A stretch of 64,000 nucleotides of DNA from JAGPCH01 sp039810605 (GTDB lineage: Bacteria > Bacteroidota > Ignavibacteria > Tepidaquicellales > Tepidaquicellaceae), in contig JBDHXH010000002.1 in NCBI GenBank assembly GCA_039810605.1, positions 28,974-92,973 of the forward strand, written 5' to 3'. The position numbers were made by a program, and so were the translations under genes. The notes under the pieces are model-generated. The model did no database searches. It saw only the letters and a list, made by a program, of their open reading frames with translations, and had not been told where the DNA came from. This document shows, piece after piece, positions 44,912-54,451 of this stretch; position 1 is the stretch's first letter; each line of letters opens with the position of its first letter.

Positions 44912-47599
44912 ATGACATATAACAGAGTGCTTGAAGACATATTGCTTCCGATTGGGGACAGAATTGCAGGAACGAGATTCATGCAAGAACTTTCTAAGTG
45001 GAGAGAGTTAAGTTTGCTTGGAAAAGATGAATTGAAAGAACTCGAAAGGAAAAATCTGCGTGAACTTATCAAACATTGCAGAGAGAATATTCCTTTTTAC
45101 AGAAATCTCAAATTACCGGAAACTGAAGATCCATACGAACTCATAAAGCATTTTCCGATCCTGACAAAGAAAATTGTTAAGGATAATGTTGATGAACTTA
45201 TCTATGGCGACAAATCAAAATTGATTAAAGAGTCAAGCAGCGGATCATCAGGAATACAAGGCTCTGTTTACATGTCGAAGAGAGAAGAATCAGTAAACAG
45301 GGCAATTCAGGTATTGTGGTGGGAATGGGCTGGTTACAGGATAGGAGACGGAATCATTCAAACAGGAATGACAACGAAGAGGAATCTCGAGAAGCAGATT
45401 AAGGATCTCTTTTTCAGAACCGATTATTACATTGCATTCGGACTCGATGAAGACAAAATCAGGAAGGCGCTTGAAAGACAGATAACGCATCCGAAGAAGA
45501 TGCTGCTTGGATATGCGTCATCATTGTATCTCTTTGCAAAGATAGCCAACGAATCGGGAATGGACAACGTAAGATTTGAAAGCGTTGTAAGCTGGGGGGA
45601 CAAAATGTTTGCGCACTACAGGAAGCTGATTGAATCACAGTTCAATACAAAAGTTTATGATACCTATGCATGCACTGAAGGATTTATGATTGCAGCTCAA
45701 TGCAGTGAAGGAAGTTATCACGTTATGTCACCGCAGACATATCTTGAGATACTCGATGATAACGGCATGCCTGTCAAACCTGGTGAACAGGGAAGAGTCA
45801 TTGTTACAAGACTTGACAGCAGAGCAATGCCTCTTGTAAGATATTCGCTTGGTGATCTTGCTGTCATGGAATCTGATGAGAAGATATGCAGGTGCGGGAA
45901 AAGCCTGCCGTTGATGAACAACATTATCGGCAGAGATACTGACATTGTAAAAACTTCTTCCGGCAAGTATTTGATAGTACATTTTTTTACCGCAATATTT
46001 GAACACATTCCCGAGATAAAGCAATTCAGAGTAATTCAGAGAAATCTCGATGGTATCGAAATCGAGTACATTGCATCTGAAACATTCAGCCCCGAGATTT
46101 TGGGAAAGATTGAATCGCAGATATTCGGAAAACTTGAAGAGAACATAAAAATTGAGTTTAGAGAAGTTTCCCAAATTCCAAACTCACCTTCCGGAAAGCC
46201 GCAGATAATCCAAAGCCTATTGGACAAGACAGATCAGCATGAGATATCCGGAGCCGGGAACAATGTTTATTTGGATGAAGATGAGAAAACAAGTTCATTG
46301 TTTGAGTTAACATTAAAAGTGAAAGGCTTCCCGATTCAGGAAGCAGCAAGGGAACTCGAAAACATCAGAAGTCTTTCGAAGCATTCATTCAGGCAGTGGC
46401 AGGAAGAAAAGAAATGGGACATTGTAAGGCATCATTTTGAAAAAAATGAATTTTACAGATTCATGTTAGGAAATGATCTGCCGGAGAAATGGACTAATTT
46501 GCCCGTGTTGAACAAACATGATTATCAGATTGCGCGTCAGAATCTGCTGTCATCTTCAATCAAACACAAGGATTTATATACAGGCTATACATCAGGTTCT
46601 TCGGGGCATCCGTTTCGCTATGCTAAAGACAAATTCTGCCACGCAATGACATGGGCATTAATTAAGGACAGGTATGCAATGTTTGATTTGAATCTTGATT
46701 CGAAACAGGCACGCTTTTATGGAATACCTTTTGAGAAAATTGATTATGTCAAAGAAAGGACAAAAGACTTTTTGTCCAACAGGATCAGATTTCCGGTGTT
46801 CGATTTGTCCGATGATGTTCTTGAATCCTTTCTTGGAAAGTTTACAACAACAAAGTTCGAATATATTTACGGATATACCAACTCCATCGTATTGTTTGCA
46901 AGATATCTGATAAAGAAGAACATTGTGCTTAAGGACTATTGCAGGACATTGAAAATTTGCATCGGCACTTCCGAAAACTGTACCGAACAGGACAAGAAAA
47001 TTTTAATGCAGGCATTCGGAATTCCTGTAGTCAACGAATACGGGAGTTCGGAAGTTGATCTCATTGCGATAGAAGATCTGAAAGGAGAGTGGAGGATATC
47101 CGATGAGAATATTTTTATGGAAATTCTTGATGATGATGGAAACGAAGTGAGGGGAAGCGGAGAGGGCAGGATAGTGCTGACATCGCTTCACAACAAAGTA
47201 ATGCCGTTCATCCGTTATGAAATCGGAGACAGAGCGGTGATAGATCGCAGGGACGGCGAGATTATCATCAGAAATCTTCTCGGAGGTGTCAATGATATTG
47301 TCATGCTGCCAAGCGGCAGAAAATCCCCGGGAATTACTTTTTACTTTATAACGAGAAGTGTGCTTGAGAATGTAAATTCACTCAAAGAATTTATTATCAA
47401 GCAAGTTGAAATTGACAGGTTCATATTTGAGATTGTAAGTAGTATTGATATTCCGGAAAGAGAGAAAATTCTTCTTCAGAAGAATATGGATATGTATCTG
47501 GAACCGGGATTGAAATTTGAGATTCACAGAGTTGATAAGATCGAGAGAACGAAGTCAGGAAAGATGAAACACTTCCATTCGCTGTTAAGAACAAATTGA
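44912..47599 (+). CDS. Tandem CapK/PaaK-like adenylate-forming enzyme (fused duplicate)
   Basis: An 895-residue protein made of two phenylacetate-CoA-ligase/CapK-like modules. Module 1 (1 to about 440) has the Ser-rich phosphate loop SSSGSSG (108-114), YDTYACTEG, YSLGDLAV and a C-terminal SPSGKPQ lysine. Module 2 (about 450-895) has TSGSSGHPF, NEYGSSEVD, YEIGDRAV and TKSGKMKH. Both keep the adenylation motifs, so both could be active. CapK-like proteins in capsule loci are normally single units of about 450 residues. They may activate a carboxylate as its adenylate; substrate and acceptor are unknown. Confidence 0.87.
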   Translation: MTYNRVLEDILLPIGDRIAGTRFMQELSKWRELSLLGKDELKELERKNLRELIKHCRENIPFYRNLKLPETEDPYELIKHFPILTKKIVKDNVDELIYGDKSKLIKESSSGSSGIQGSVYMSKREESVNRAIQVLWWEWAGYRIGDGIIQTGMTTKRNLEKQIKDLFFRTDYYIAFGLDEDKIRKALERQITHPKKMLLGYASSLYLFAKIANESGMDNVRFESVVSWGDKMFAHYRKLIESQFNTKVYDTYACTEGFMIAAQCSEGSYHVMSPQTYLEILDDNGMPVKPGEQGRVIVTRLDSRAMPLVRYSLGDLAVMESDEKICRCGKSLPLMNNIIGRDTDIVKTSSGKYLIVHFFTAIFEHIPEIKQFRVIQRNLDGIEIEYIASETFSPEILGKIESQIFGKLEENIKIEFREVSQIPNSPSGKPQIIQSLLDKTDQHEISGAGNNVYLDEDEKTSSLFELTLKVKGFPIQEAARELENIRSLSKHSFRQWQEEKKWDIVRHHFEKNEFYRFMLGNDLPEKWTNLPVLNKHDYQIARQNLLSSSIKHKDLYTGYTSGSSGHPFRYAKDKFCHAMTWALIKDRYAMFDLNLDSKQARFYGIPFEKIDYVKERTKDFLSNRIRFPVFDLSDDVLESFLGKFTTTKFEYIYGYTNSIVLFARYLIKKNIVLKDYCRTLKICIGTSENCTEQDKKILMQAFGIPVVNEYGSSEVDLIAIEDLKGEWRISDENIFMEILDDDGNEVRGSGEGRIVLTSLHNKVMPFIRYEIGDRAVIDRRDGEIIIRNLLGGVNDIVMLPSGRKSPGITFYFITRSVLENVNSLKEFIIKQVEIDRFIFEIVSSIDIPEREKILLQKNMDMYLEPGLKFEIHRVDKIERTKSGKMKHFHSLLRTN

Positions 47600-48786
47600 A
47601 GCTTTTAATTCTGTCGCAATATTTCCATCCGGAGACGGGAGCTCCTCAAAATCGCTTACTCGAGCTTGCAAAAATTTTCAGAGCCAATAAGTGGGAAGTA
47701 AATGTAATAACTGCATTGCCAAACTATCCCGTCGGGAAAATTTTTAAAGGATATTCCGACAAGCTTGTTACGGAGGAAACAATCGAAGGAATCAAAGTGA
47801 AAAGATTCTGGCTTTATGCCTCAAATTCTTCCAAAAGCATTCCAAGAATTTTTTCGATGATTACATTTTCAATTGCATGTCTCTTCGGTATTTTTTCGTT
47901 AAGAAGATTTCGTCCTGATTATATATTTGTTGAAAGTCCTCCGCTTCTGCTTGGTGTCAGCGCTTATATCCTGTCCAAATTTTGTTCGGCGAAATTAATA
48001 ATGAACATATCCGATATCTGGCCTTTGACTGCAAAGGAGCTTGGTGTGATAAATGACGGATTTGTTTACAGAAGACTCGAGACTCTCGAAAGATTCCTTT
48101 ACAGAAATTCTTTTCTTAACACCGGTCAATCTGAAGAAATTGTCGCACACATAAAAAGTGCCGGAGGGAAAAATGTCTATCTCTTCAGAAATGGCGTTGA
48201 TGTATTGAGATTTGAAAAATGCGAATCGAAAACAAATGCAGGCTCAAATTTGAAAATCATATATGCAGGGCTGCTTGGCGTTGCACAGGGTCTCTTTGAA
48301 ATTGTAAGAAAGATAAATTTCAGCGAATTAAAATCAGAGTTGCATATATATGGAGACGGTACTGAAAGGTTACAGCTTGAAAAATTTCTGAATGATACCG
48401 GTGGCAGGAATGTATTTTTGAATTCAGCCGTGCCTCGTGAGAAAATTCCGGAACTGCTTACAAATTTTGATGCAGCATTGATTCCGCTTACCGGAAGAAT
48501 ATTCGGCGCAGTACCTTCAAAAATTTATGAGGCAATGGCTGCAGGTCTCCCGATTCTTTTCAGCGGCGATGGCGAAGGAGCTGATTTGATTGTGAAGAGC
48601 AGAACGGGAGTTGTGTCTGCTCCGGGTAATTTTGAATCGCTCAAGAATAATATTGTGCTGATAGGCAGCGATCCGGAACTTAGAAAACAAATGTCTGCAA
48701 ATGGCAGACTGGCTGCTGAAAAAAATTTTGACAGAAATAAAATTATTAAAAATTTTTCGGATAAGCTTGTTGAATTAAATTCGTGA
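47596..48786 (+). CDS. GT4 glycosyltransferase (WcaI/WbuB-like)
   Basis: A 396-residue GT-B enzyme with TTG start in a four-base overlap. LILSQYFHPETGAPQNR, ALPNYPVGKIFKGY and DIWPLTAKELG are hallmarks of the WcaI/WbuB branch, which includes amino-deoxy-sugar transferases such as the FucNAc type. The donor site is GRIFGAVPSKIYEAMAAG. One hydrophobic helix near residue 90-115 could lie on the membrane, as in that family. The exact sugar is not certain. Confidence 0.87.
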   Translation: MKLLILSQYFHPETGAPQNRLLELAKIFRANKWEVNVITALPNYPVGKIFKGYSDKLVTEETIEGIKVKRFWLYASNSSKSIPRIFSMITFSIACLFGIFSLRRFRPDYIFVESPPLLLGVSAYILSKFCSAKLIMNISDIWPLTAKELGVINDGFVYRRLETLERFLYRNSFLNTGQSEEIVAHIKSAGGKNVYLFRNGVDVLRFEKCESKTNAGSNLKIIYAGLLGVAQGLFEIVRKINFSELKSELHIYGDGTERLQLEKFLNDTGGRNVFLNSAVPREKIPELLTNFDAALIPLTGRIFGAVPSKIYEAMAAGLPILFSGDGEGADLIVKSRTGVVSAPGNFESLKNNIVLIGSDPELRKQMSANGRLAAEKNFDRNKIIKNFSDKLVELNS

Positions 48787-48787
48787 A

Positions 48788-49438
48788 ATGGCAGAAATCA
48801 GGAATAGCACGCGGCTGGATTTGATGAAGATTGCATATTGCCACATATCTGCTTTCCCTGATTCCCTTAGTTCAAAGATGGGACTGAAGTATCTTACTAA
48901 AATGATAGACTGGTATCTCTCTGATGAAAAGAGATTCTTATTTCACATTGAAGAAGATGGAAAGTGCATCGGGTACTGCGGCGGAATGATAAATGACGGA
49001 ACGCAAACAACAGGTTCTGCAAGCGGAATGATACAGCACAGCTTCAATGACGCGGCTAAAGCAATTCTCCTTAGACCATGGCTGCTCTTTCACAAAGAGC
49101 TTTTTGAAAAATATTCTCTCATCATAAAAAACGTCAAAAGAAAATTCTTCCCTAAATCAAATAGAAGTGCAATTCAAAAATCGGCGAGCAAAAAGAATTC
49201 TGAAGCAATGACGGGACTTGTTGTTATAGGTGTTGCAAAGGGTTTTCAGGGGAAAGGATACGGCTCGATGCTTCTTAAAGAATTTGAAAAGAAGACTGAA
49301 GGTTTCGGAATCAGGAAGATGGCGTTGACTGTAAGGGGAGATAATTTACAGGCAATAAAATCTTATGAGCTTAATGGATGGAAAAAAGGAAAGCTCGAGG
49401 GTAACAGCCTTGAGATGACTAAAGACATTCGTATTTGA
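48788..49438 (+). CDS. GNAT-family N-acyltransferase
   Basis: A 216-residue protein with the GNAT acetyl-CoA site VIGVAKGFQGKGYGSMLL (Q/R-x-x-G-x-G/A form). The C-terminal NLQAIKSYELNGW helix and strand follow. The first strand has LMKIAYCHISAFPDSL, and a middle insertion of basic residues (about 115-140) is longer than in a minimal GNAT. In this cluster it could acetylate an amino sugar. It begins one base after the GT4 stop. Confidence 0.85.
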   Translation: MAEIRNSTRLDLMKIAYCHISAFPDSLSSKMGLKYLTKMIDWYLSDEKRFLFHIEEDGKCIGYCGGMINDGTQTTGSASGMIQHSFNDAAKAILLRPWLLFHKELFEKYSLIIKNVKRKFFPKSNRSAIQKSASKKNSEAMTGLVVIGVAKGFQGKGYGSMLLKEFEKKTEGFGIRKMALTVRGDNLQAIKSYELNGWKKGKLEGNSLEMTKDIRI

Positions 49439-49457
49439 AAATCAAAATAAATTTGTA

Positions 49458-50417
49458 TTGAAATATTTAGTTACGGGAGCTGCAGGCTTCATTGGATTTC
49501 ATCTTTGTAAAAAACTTTGCGAAGAAGGATCGGAAGTTATCGGTATTGATAATCTCAATAACTATTATGACGTAAGTCTCAAAGAAGCAAGGCTGTCACA
49601 ATTGCGGAAGTTGAACAATTTTACCTTTGAAAAAATTGATATGTCGCAGGATAAAGTGCTTGCCGGTTTTTTTTCAAAACAAAAGTTTGAATCGGTAATA
49701 CATCTTGCTGCCCAGCCCGGTGTAAGATATTCAATTACAAATCCGGAAGTCAGCATTAAAAATAATATCAACGCTTTTTTTAATTTGCTTGAATGTCTTA
49801 AGAATCATCCGTCAAGACTTATTTTTGCATCTTCAAGCTCCGTTTACGGCAACAGTGAGAAGACTCCGTCATCAGTTGAGGATAACGTTGACAGACCTGT
49901 ATCTCTTTATGCCGCGACAAAGAAATCAAATGAACTGATGGCATATACATATCATCATCTCTACAAGATTCCGGTTACGGGATTGAGATTCTTCACTGTC
50001 TATGGTCCGTTCGGCAGGCCGGATATGGCTTACTTCAAATTTACAAAGAACATAATGGAAGACAAACCCATTGATGTTTATAACAACGGGGATATGGAAA
50101 GAGACTTCACTTATATTGACGATGTTACAAAATCAATTTCATTGCTGCTGAAGAAAGATAATTACGGCGGATACAAGTTATTTAACATCGGAGGAGAGCA
50201 TCCCGTAAATTTGCTTTACTTCATTGAAATCCTTGAGAAAAATCTTGGAAAGAAAGCAGTGAAAGTATTTAAAGAGATGCAGCCCGGAGATGTTAAGATA
50301 ACCTCTGCCGATTCTTCGGAACTTGCAAAGTTTATTGATTATAAACCTGATACCCGGATTGAGAAAGGTCTGGCAGAATTTGTTTCGTGGTTTAAAGAAT
50401 ATTACAACTGTAAATAG
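49458..50417 (+). CDS. UDP-glucuronate 4-epimerase-like SDR
   Basis: A 319-residue extended SDR with TTG start. The Rossmann loop TGAAGFIG (6-13), AAQPGVRYSI, SSSSVYG, an intact YxxxK (LYAATKKSNE) and RFFTVYGPFGRPDMA are those of UDP-glucuronate epimerases (CapI/WbnF type). It would convert UDP-GlcA to UDP-GalA. An AsnB-type amidotransferase follows directly, so the uronic acid may be amidated. UDP-glucose dehydrogenase, the source of UDP-GlcA, is not in the window. Confidence 0.9.
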   Translation: MKYLVTGAAGFIGFHLCKKLCEEGSEVIGIDNLNNYYDVSLKEARLSQLRKLNNFTFEKIDMSQDKVLAGFFSKQKFESVIHLAAQPGVRYSITNPEVSIKNNINAFFNLLECLKNHPSRLIFASSSSVYGNSEKTPSSVEDNVDRPVSLYAATKKSNELMAYTYHHLYKIPVTGLRFFTVYGPFGRPDMAYFKFTKNIMEDKPIDVYNNGDMERDFTYIDDVTKSISLLLKKDNYGGYKLFNIGGEHPVNLLYFIEILEKNLGKKAVKVFKEMQPGDVKITSADSSELAKFIDYKPDTRIEKGLAEFVSWFKEYYNCK

Positions 50418-50429
50418 CAGGATTAGTCA

Positions 50430-52217
50430 ATGTGCGGAATAGCGGGTAAGACCGACTGGAATAACGATGACAGTAATAATCTTTCGATAGTCGGTGAAAT
50501 GAACCGCAGGCTTATTCATCGCGGTCCGGATAATCAGGCTGTTGTCCGCCTTGATGGAATTACACTCGGACATTGCCGCCTCTCGATAATTGACTTGTCT
50601 GAAAATGCCAACCAGCCAATTTCGAGTTCCGACAATCGCTTTCATATTATTTACAATGGCGAGGTTTATAATTTCCGCGAGTTGAGAAAAGAACTGCTTA
50701 AGAAAAACATTCACTTCAAGAGCGATTCAGATGCCGAAGTGGTCCTGTACTCTTATGTGAATTTCGGAGTTGATTGTTTCAAGGATTTTAACGGAATGTT
50801 TGCATTTGCAATCTGGGACAACGCAAGAAGAGAGCTCATATTGGCTCGTGACAGGTTTGGCAAAAAACCTCTTTACTATCATGTGGACAAATACAAGAAC
50901 ATAACATTTGCATCCGATCTCAATTCATTAACCGGGGATACGAGCATCAATCCGGAAATATCTTATGAGGCTTTGAATTGTTATCTCGCGCTTGGTTATA
51001 TTCTGTCTCCGATGTCAATTTATAAAAGTATTTTTAAACTTGAACCTGCATCTTACATTAAGTTTTCAGATAGCGGAAAGAAAATTGAAAAGGCGAAGTA
51101 CTGGGATTACTCAAACGAGTTCAGGAATAAGACGAAAGAAAATGAAAAAGAAATTGAAGACAATATTTTGAATTTGCTCGACAAAGCAGTGGTGAGGAGA
51201 ATGATAAGTGATGTGCCGGTCGGAGCCTTTCTAAGCGGTGGAGTTGACTCAAGTTCGATAACAGCGCTGATGAAAAAGCATCATAGCGGAGAGCTTCATA
51301 CTTTCAGCGTTGGGTTTGATTTGAAAAGTTATAATGAACTTCCGGATGCTGACAGGGTTGCCTCTTATCTTGGGACGAAACATCACGGTATGATATGCAA
51401 CGTCAACAACGGGGTTGAATTTATTAATAGAGCGATAGAGGCTTATGATGAGCCATTTGCGGATAATTCACTTATTCCGATGATAGAAGTTTCGAAGCTC
51501 GCTTCCGAATATGTGAAAGTAGTATTAAGCGGTGACGGAGCGGATGAAATATTTGCGGGTTACATTACGTACAAGGCGGATAAATATTATAAATATGCGC
51601 GTCCGATTCCGCGAACACTGAAAAAGTTTCTCATCGGAATAAATTCCGATAAAAGCGACAAAAAACTTAATTGGCTTTACAAGCAGCGGCAGTTTTTTAA
51701 AGGCACTTTGCATAATGAAGAGAAGGCGCATTATCTGTGGAGACAATTTTTTAGTCCCGAAGAAAGAGTAAAGATCCTCGGTAGCAATTTCAAAGAAATG
51801 ATTTTTGATACAGATCCATTTCATGTATTTGAAAAATATTATGAAAAATGCAGAGACCTTGAACCGCTTGACAGAAATCTGTATGTAGATGCAATGACAT
51901 GGCTTACTGATGACATACTTGTGAAAACAGATCGCGCAACCATGTTCAGCAGCATTGAAGCAAGATGCCCATACCTGGATCCAGAACTTGTAAGCTATGC
52001 CGCTTCGATACCAGCATCATTGAAAATGAAAGGTATGCAGACAAAATACATTTTGAAAAGATCATTGAGAAAAATTCTTCCTGACTTTGTACTTAAAAAG
52101 AAGAAAAGCGGATTCAATGCACCGGTTGGAAACTGGATAGGAATTAACGGTAAAGATGAATTCAGATCATTCAACAAATTTGTTTATGACAGAAAGATTC
52201 CAGCAAAAGCAGTCTGA
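50430..52217 (+). CDS. asnB: Asparagine synthetase B-type glutamine amidotransferase (second copy)
   Basis: A 595-residue AsnB-like protein with MCGIAGK (Cys2 nucleophile), HRGPDNQA, NGEVYNFRELR, RDRFGKKPLYY and the synthase PP-loop FLSGGVDSSS. LSGDGADEIFAGY is also intact. It resembles the amidotransferases that follow uronic-acid genes in O-antigen loci. It is distinct from the copy at 39.5 kb in length and sequence, so the two may amidate different sugars. It comes 12 bases after the epimerase. The next start lies inside its last codons. Confidence 0.92.
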   Translation: MCGIAGKTDWNNDDSNNLSIVGEMNRRLIHRGPDNQAVVRLDGITLGHCRLSIIDLSENANQPISSSDNRFHIIYNGEVYNFRELRKELLKKNIHFKSDSDAEVVLYSYVNFGVDCFKDFNGMFAFAIWDNARRELILARDRFGKKPLYYHVDKYKNITFASDLNSLTGDTSINPEISYEALNCYLALGYILSPMSIYKSIFKLEPASYIKFSDSGKKIEKAKYWDYSNEFRNKTKENEKEIEDNILNLLDKAVVRRMISDVPVGAFLSGGVDSSSITALMKKHHSGELHTFSVGFDLKSYNELPDADRVASYLGTKHHGMICNVNNGVEFINRAIEAYDEPFADNSLIPMIEVSKLASEYVKVVLSGDGADEIFAGYITYKADKYYKYARPIPRTLKKFLIGINSDKSDKKLNWLYKQRQFFKGTLHNEEKAHYLWRQFFSPEERVKILGSNFKEMIFDTDPFHVFEKYYEKCRDLEPLDRNLYVDAMTWLTDDILVKTDRATMFSSIEARCPYLDPELVSYAASIPASLKMKGMQTKYILKRSLRKILPDFVLKKKKSGFNAPVGNWIGINGKDEFRSFNKFVYDRKIPAKAV

Positions 52218-52974
52218 ATGGACTGAACAGTGGACGCTTGTTCAAGATAATGAACTGTTTCTCTTTAAGGACTGGATTTATCCGAACAGGCTTGAAGACT
52301 TCACAGGGAAGGAAGTCCTGGAGTGCGGATGCGGAGGAGGTCAGCATACTTCGTTTGTTGCTCCGATTGCCAAATCCGTAACGGCAGTTGATCTTAACAC
52401 AACTGAAATTGCAAAAGAAAGAAACAAGGAATTTTCAAATGTGGAATTTGTCGAAAGTGATATTGCGAGCATGAATCTGGGAAAAACTTTTGACATCGTA
52501 TTTTCAATTGGAGTTGTACATCATACCGACAATCCCGACAAGACTTTCAATAATCTGAAGAAGCATGTGAAGCAGGGGGGACGGCTGATTGTATGGGTGT
52601 ATTCCGCAGAAGGAAATTCGCTGGTTAAAAATTTCGTTGAGCCATTTCGGAAAATGTTCCTTAAGAATATGAAGAGAAAAAACCTCTTGATGCTTTCGAA
52701 AATTATTACTGCAATTTTATATTTGCCGGTTTATTCGATTTATCTCTTACCTCTGGAGTTTCTTCCCTTTTATGAATACTTTGGAAATTTCCGGAAGCTT
52801 AGTTTTTACAGAAACAATCTGAATGTCTTTGACAAGCTCAATGCTCCGCAGGTTGACTTTATCAGCAAAGAGAGAATTACGAGATGGTATGATCTTTCTG
52901 ATTTCTCGGATGTTTCAATATCGCAATATAAAGGAGTGAGCTGGAGAGGAAGCGGTATCAAAAATGAAAATTAA
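52186..52974 (+). CDS. Class I SAM-dependent methyltransferase
   Basis: A 262-residue protein. ATG at 52186 overlaps asnB by 32 bases and gives MTERFQQKQSEWTEQW, the usual N-terminus of this methyltransferase group; ATG 52156 would add ten residues. Motif I is VLECGCGGGQHT and the post-motif is FDIVFSIGVVHHTDNP. About 100 residues after the core include hydrophobic stretches (KIITAILYLPVYSIYLL) that may touch the membrane. Substrate unknown. It is followed by a 120-base gap. Confidence 0.85.
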   Translation: MTERFQQKQSEWTEQWTLVQDNELFLFKDWIYPNRLEDFTGKEVLECGCGGGQHTSFVAPIAKSVTAVDLNTTEIAKERNKEFSNVEFVESDIASMNLGKTFDIVFSIGVVHHTDNPDKTFNNLKKHVKQGGRLIVWVYSAEGNSLVKNFVEPFRKMFLKNMKRKNLLMLSKIITAILYLPVYSIYLLPLEFLPFYEYFGNFRKLSFYRNNLNVFDKLNAPQVDFISKERITRWYDLSDFSDVSISQYKGVSWRGSGIKNEN

Positions 52975-53094
52975 GAAAAGATGAATTGTTTGGAATTGAT
53001 CTTTGCCAAAGAAACAGGGTTTTTGAGAAACACATTTATCAAACTTGATTTACCGGAAATAATTTTGATTCACATTTCGCAATTTTAAAAGGAC

Positions 53095-53757
53095 TTGTCA
53101 TTTCTATTCAAATATAACGAGCGTCTGAAGTTCGATACGGGAAACGACAACTACTTCGAATTGATAAAAGACGGGATTCTACATTTTTCAAAAGTTATAA
53201 CATTCTTATCTTCACCATTGCTGAAGTTGATTCTGATATTTAACGGCGTGAAATACGGAAGCAATGTGAAAGTATATGGAATTCCCCGCATTGAAAACCG
53301 CGGAAGCATAGAACTCGGAAATGACATTCGCCTTGTTTCTGCAAAGTGCGGATATAATTCCGGGAACATGTCAGGCGGGGTTTTCCTGCGCACTTCCAAA
53401 GAAGGAAAAATTAAAATCGGTAACGAAGTTTACCTTAACGGAACATCAATCATAAGTGAACAGGAAGTTACCCTCGGAAGCAGGATTGGTATTGGCGCAA
53501 ATGTAGTGATAATGGATACCAATACCCACAACGTTGTGTATAAGGACCGCGTAAAAAGATGGGATAAGATAAAAAGAGGACCCGTCGTGATCGGCGATGA
53601 TGTATGGATAGGTGCGAATAGTTTCATCATGAAAGGAGTAACGATAGGCAACGGCTCGATTGTAGCTGCAGGAAGCATTGTAACAAGTGATGTAAAGCCA
53701 TTCAGCATTTACGCAGGCAATCCGGCAAAATTTGTAAAGTCAATAGATGAGGAATAA
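53095..53757 (+). CDS. Hexapeptide-repeat acyltransferase
   Basis: A 220-residue left-handed beta-helix protein. Isoleucine-rich hexapeptide turns run from about residue 70 (GSIELGNDIRL) through IGIGANVVIMDTNTH and VVIGDDVWIGANSFIMKGV to YAGNPAKFVK. The segment DTNTH carries the catalytic-type His of sugar O- or N-acetyltransferases. About 65 residues precede the helix, with a hydrophobic patch. The start TTG 53095 is uncertain, as the AAAAGGA just before it is too close. It probably acetylates a sugar in the repeat. Confidence 0.84.
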   Translation: MSFLFKYNERLKFDTGNDNYFELIKDGILHFSKVITFLSSPLLKLILIFNGVKYGSNVKVYGIPRIENRGSIELGNDIRLVSAKCGYNSGNMSGGVFLRTSKEGKIKIGNEVYLNGTSIISEQEVTLGSRIGIGANVVIMDTNTHNVVYKDRVKRWDKIKRGPVVIGDDVWIGANSFIMKGVTIGNGSIVAAGSIVTSDVKPFSIYAGNPAKFVKSIDEE

Positions 53758-54447
53758 ATGACAGAGCTATTTGGATCATCCGAGCAAATGCAGAAAGCCA
53801 CTAACTACAATCAGTGGACTTTTGAATTATTCGAAGAATATATACGTGGCGATGTGCTCGAGGTCGGATGCGGAGTTGGTTCATTCACGAAATTAATCTC
53901 GGAACAAAGCTCGTTTGATTCATTATACTGCATTGACATTTCGCAGCCGGCAATTGATTTCGTCAGTAAAAAAGATTTTGGCCGGAACATCCGCTTCGAG
54001 TGTATTGACCTGATCAACGTAGAAGGCAAGTATGATTTTATCGTTTGTATGAATGTCATGGAGCATGTTGAAGATGATAAATCATTCTTCTCTAAGATCT
54101 TGAGTTTGCTGAAATCCGGAGGAGTTCTGTTTTTGCTGGTTCCCTCGCACAAGTTTTTATATTCCAATTTTGACAAAGTTGCGGGACATTATAAGCGCTA
54201 TACCAAAGCAATGATGAATGAATTTAGTTTGCCGGATGATGTAAGTCTGATAAAGCAGTTTTACTTCAACATGATTGGCGCATTCGGATACTGGGCTGTA
54301 TACAAAGCCCTGAAATCGGATAACGTGAACGATACAGAAGGAGAGATTGGATTGTTTGATAAATATGTAGTGCCGTTTTCAAAAACCTTTCTACCTGTAA
54401 GCACCCCAATAGGCATTTCAATAATCAGCATTTATAAAAAACTTTAG
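53758..54447 (+). CDS. Class I SAM-dependent methyltransferase
   Basis: A 229-residue protein with motif I VLEVGCGVGSFT (about 35-46), acidic YCIDISQPAIDF, and FIVCMNVMEHVEDD followed by GGVLFLLVPSH. The last two are typical of methyltransferases next to Und-P-sugar synthases in glycan loci. It begins directly after the acyltransferase stop and precedes the GtrB-like gene by four bases. Substrate unknown. Confidence 0.87.
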   Translation: MTELFGSSEQMQKATNYNQWTFELFEEYIRGDVLEVGCGVGSFTKLISEQSSFDSLYCIDISQPAIDFVSKKDFGRNIRFECIDLINVEGKYDFIVCMNVMEHVEDDKSFFSKILSLLKSGGVLFLLVPSHKFLYSNFDKVAGHYKRYTKAMMNEFSLPDDVSLIKQFYFNMIGAFGYWAVYKALKSDNVNDTEGEIGLFDKYVVPFSKTFLPVSTPIGISIISIYKKL

Positions 54448-54451
54448 ACGA

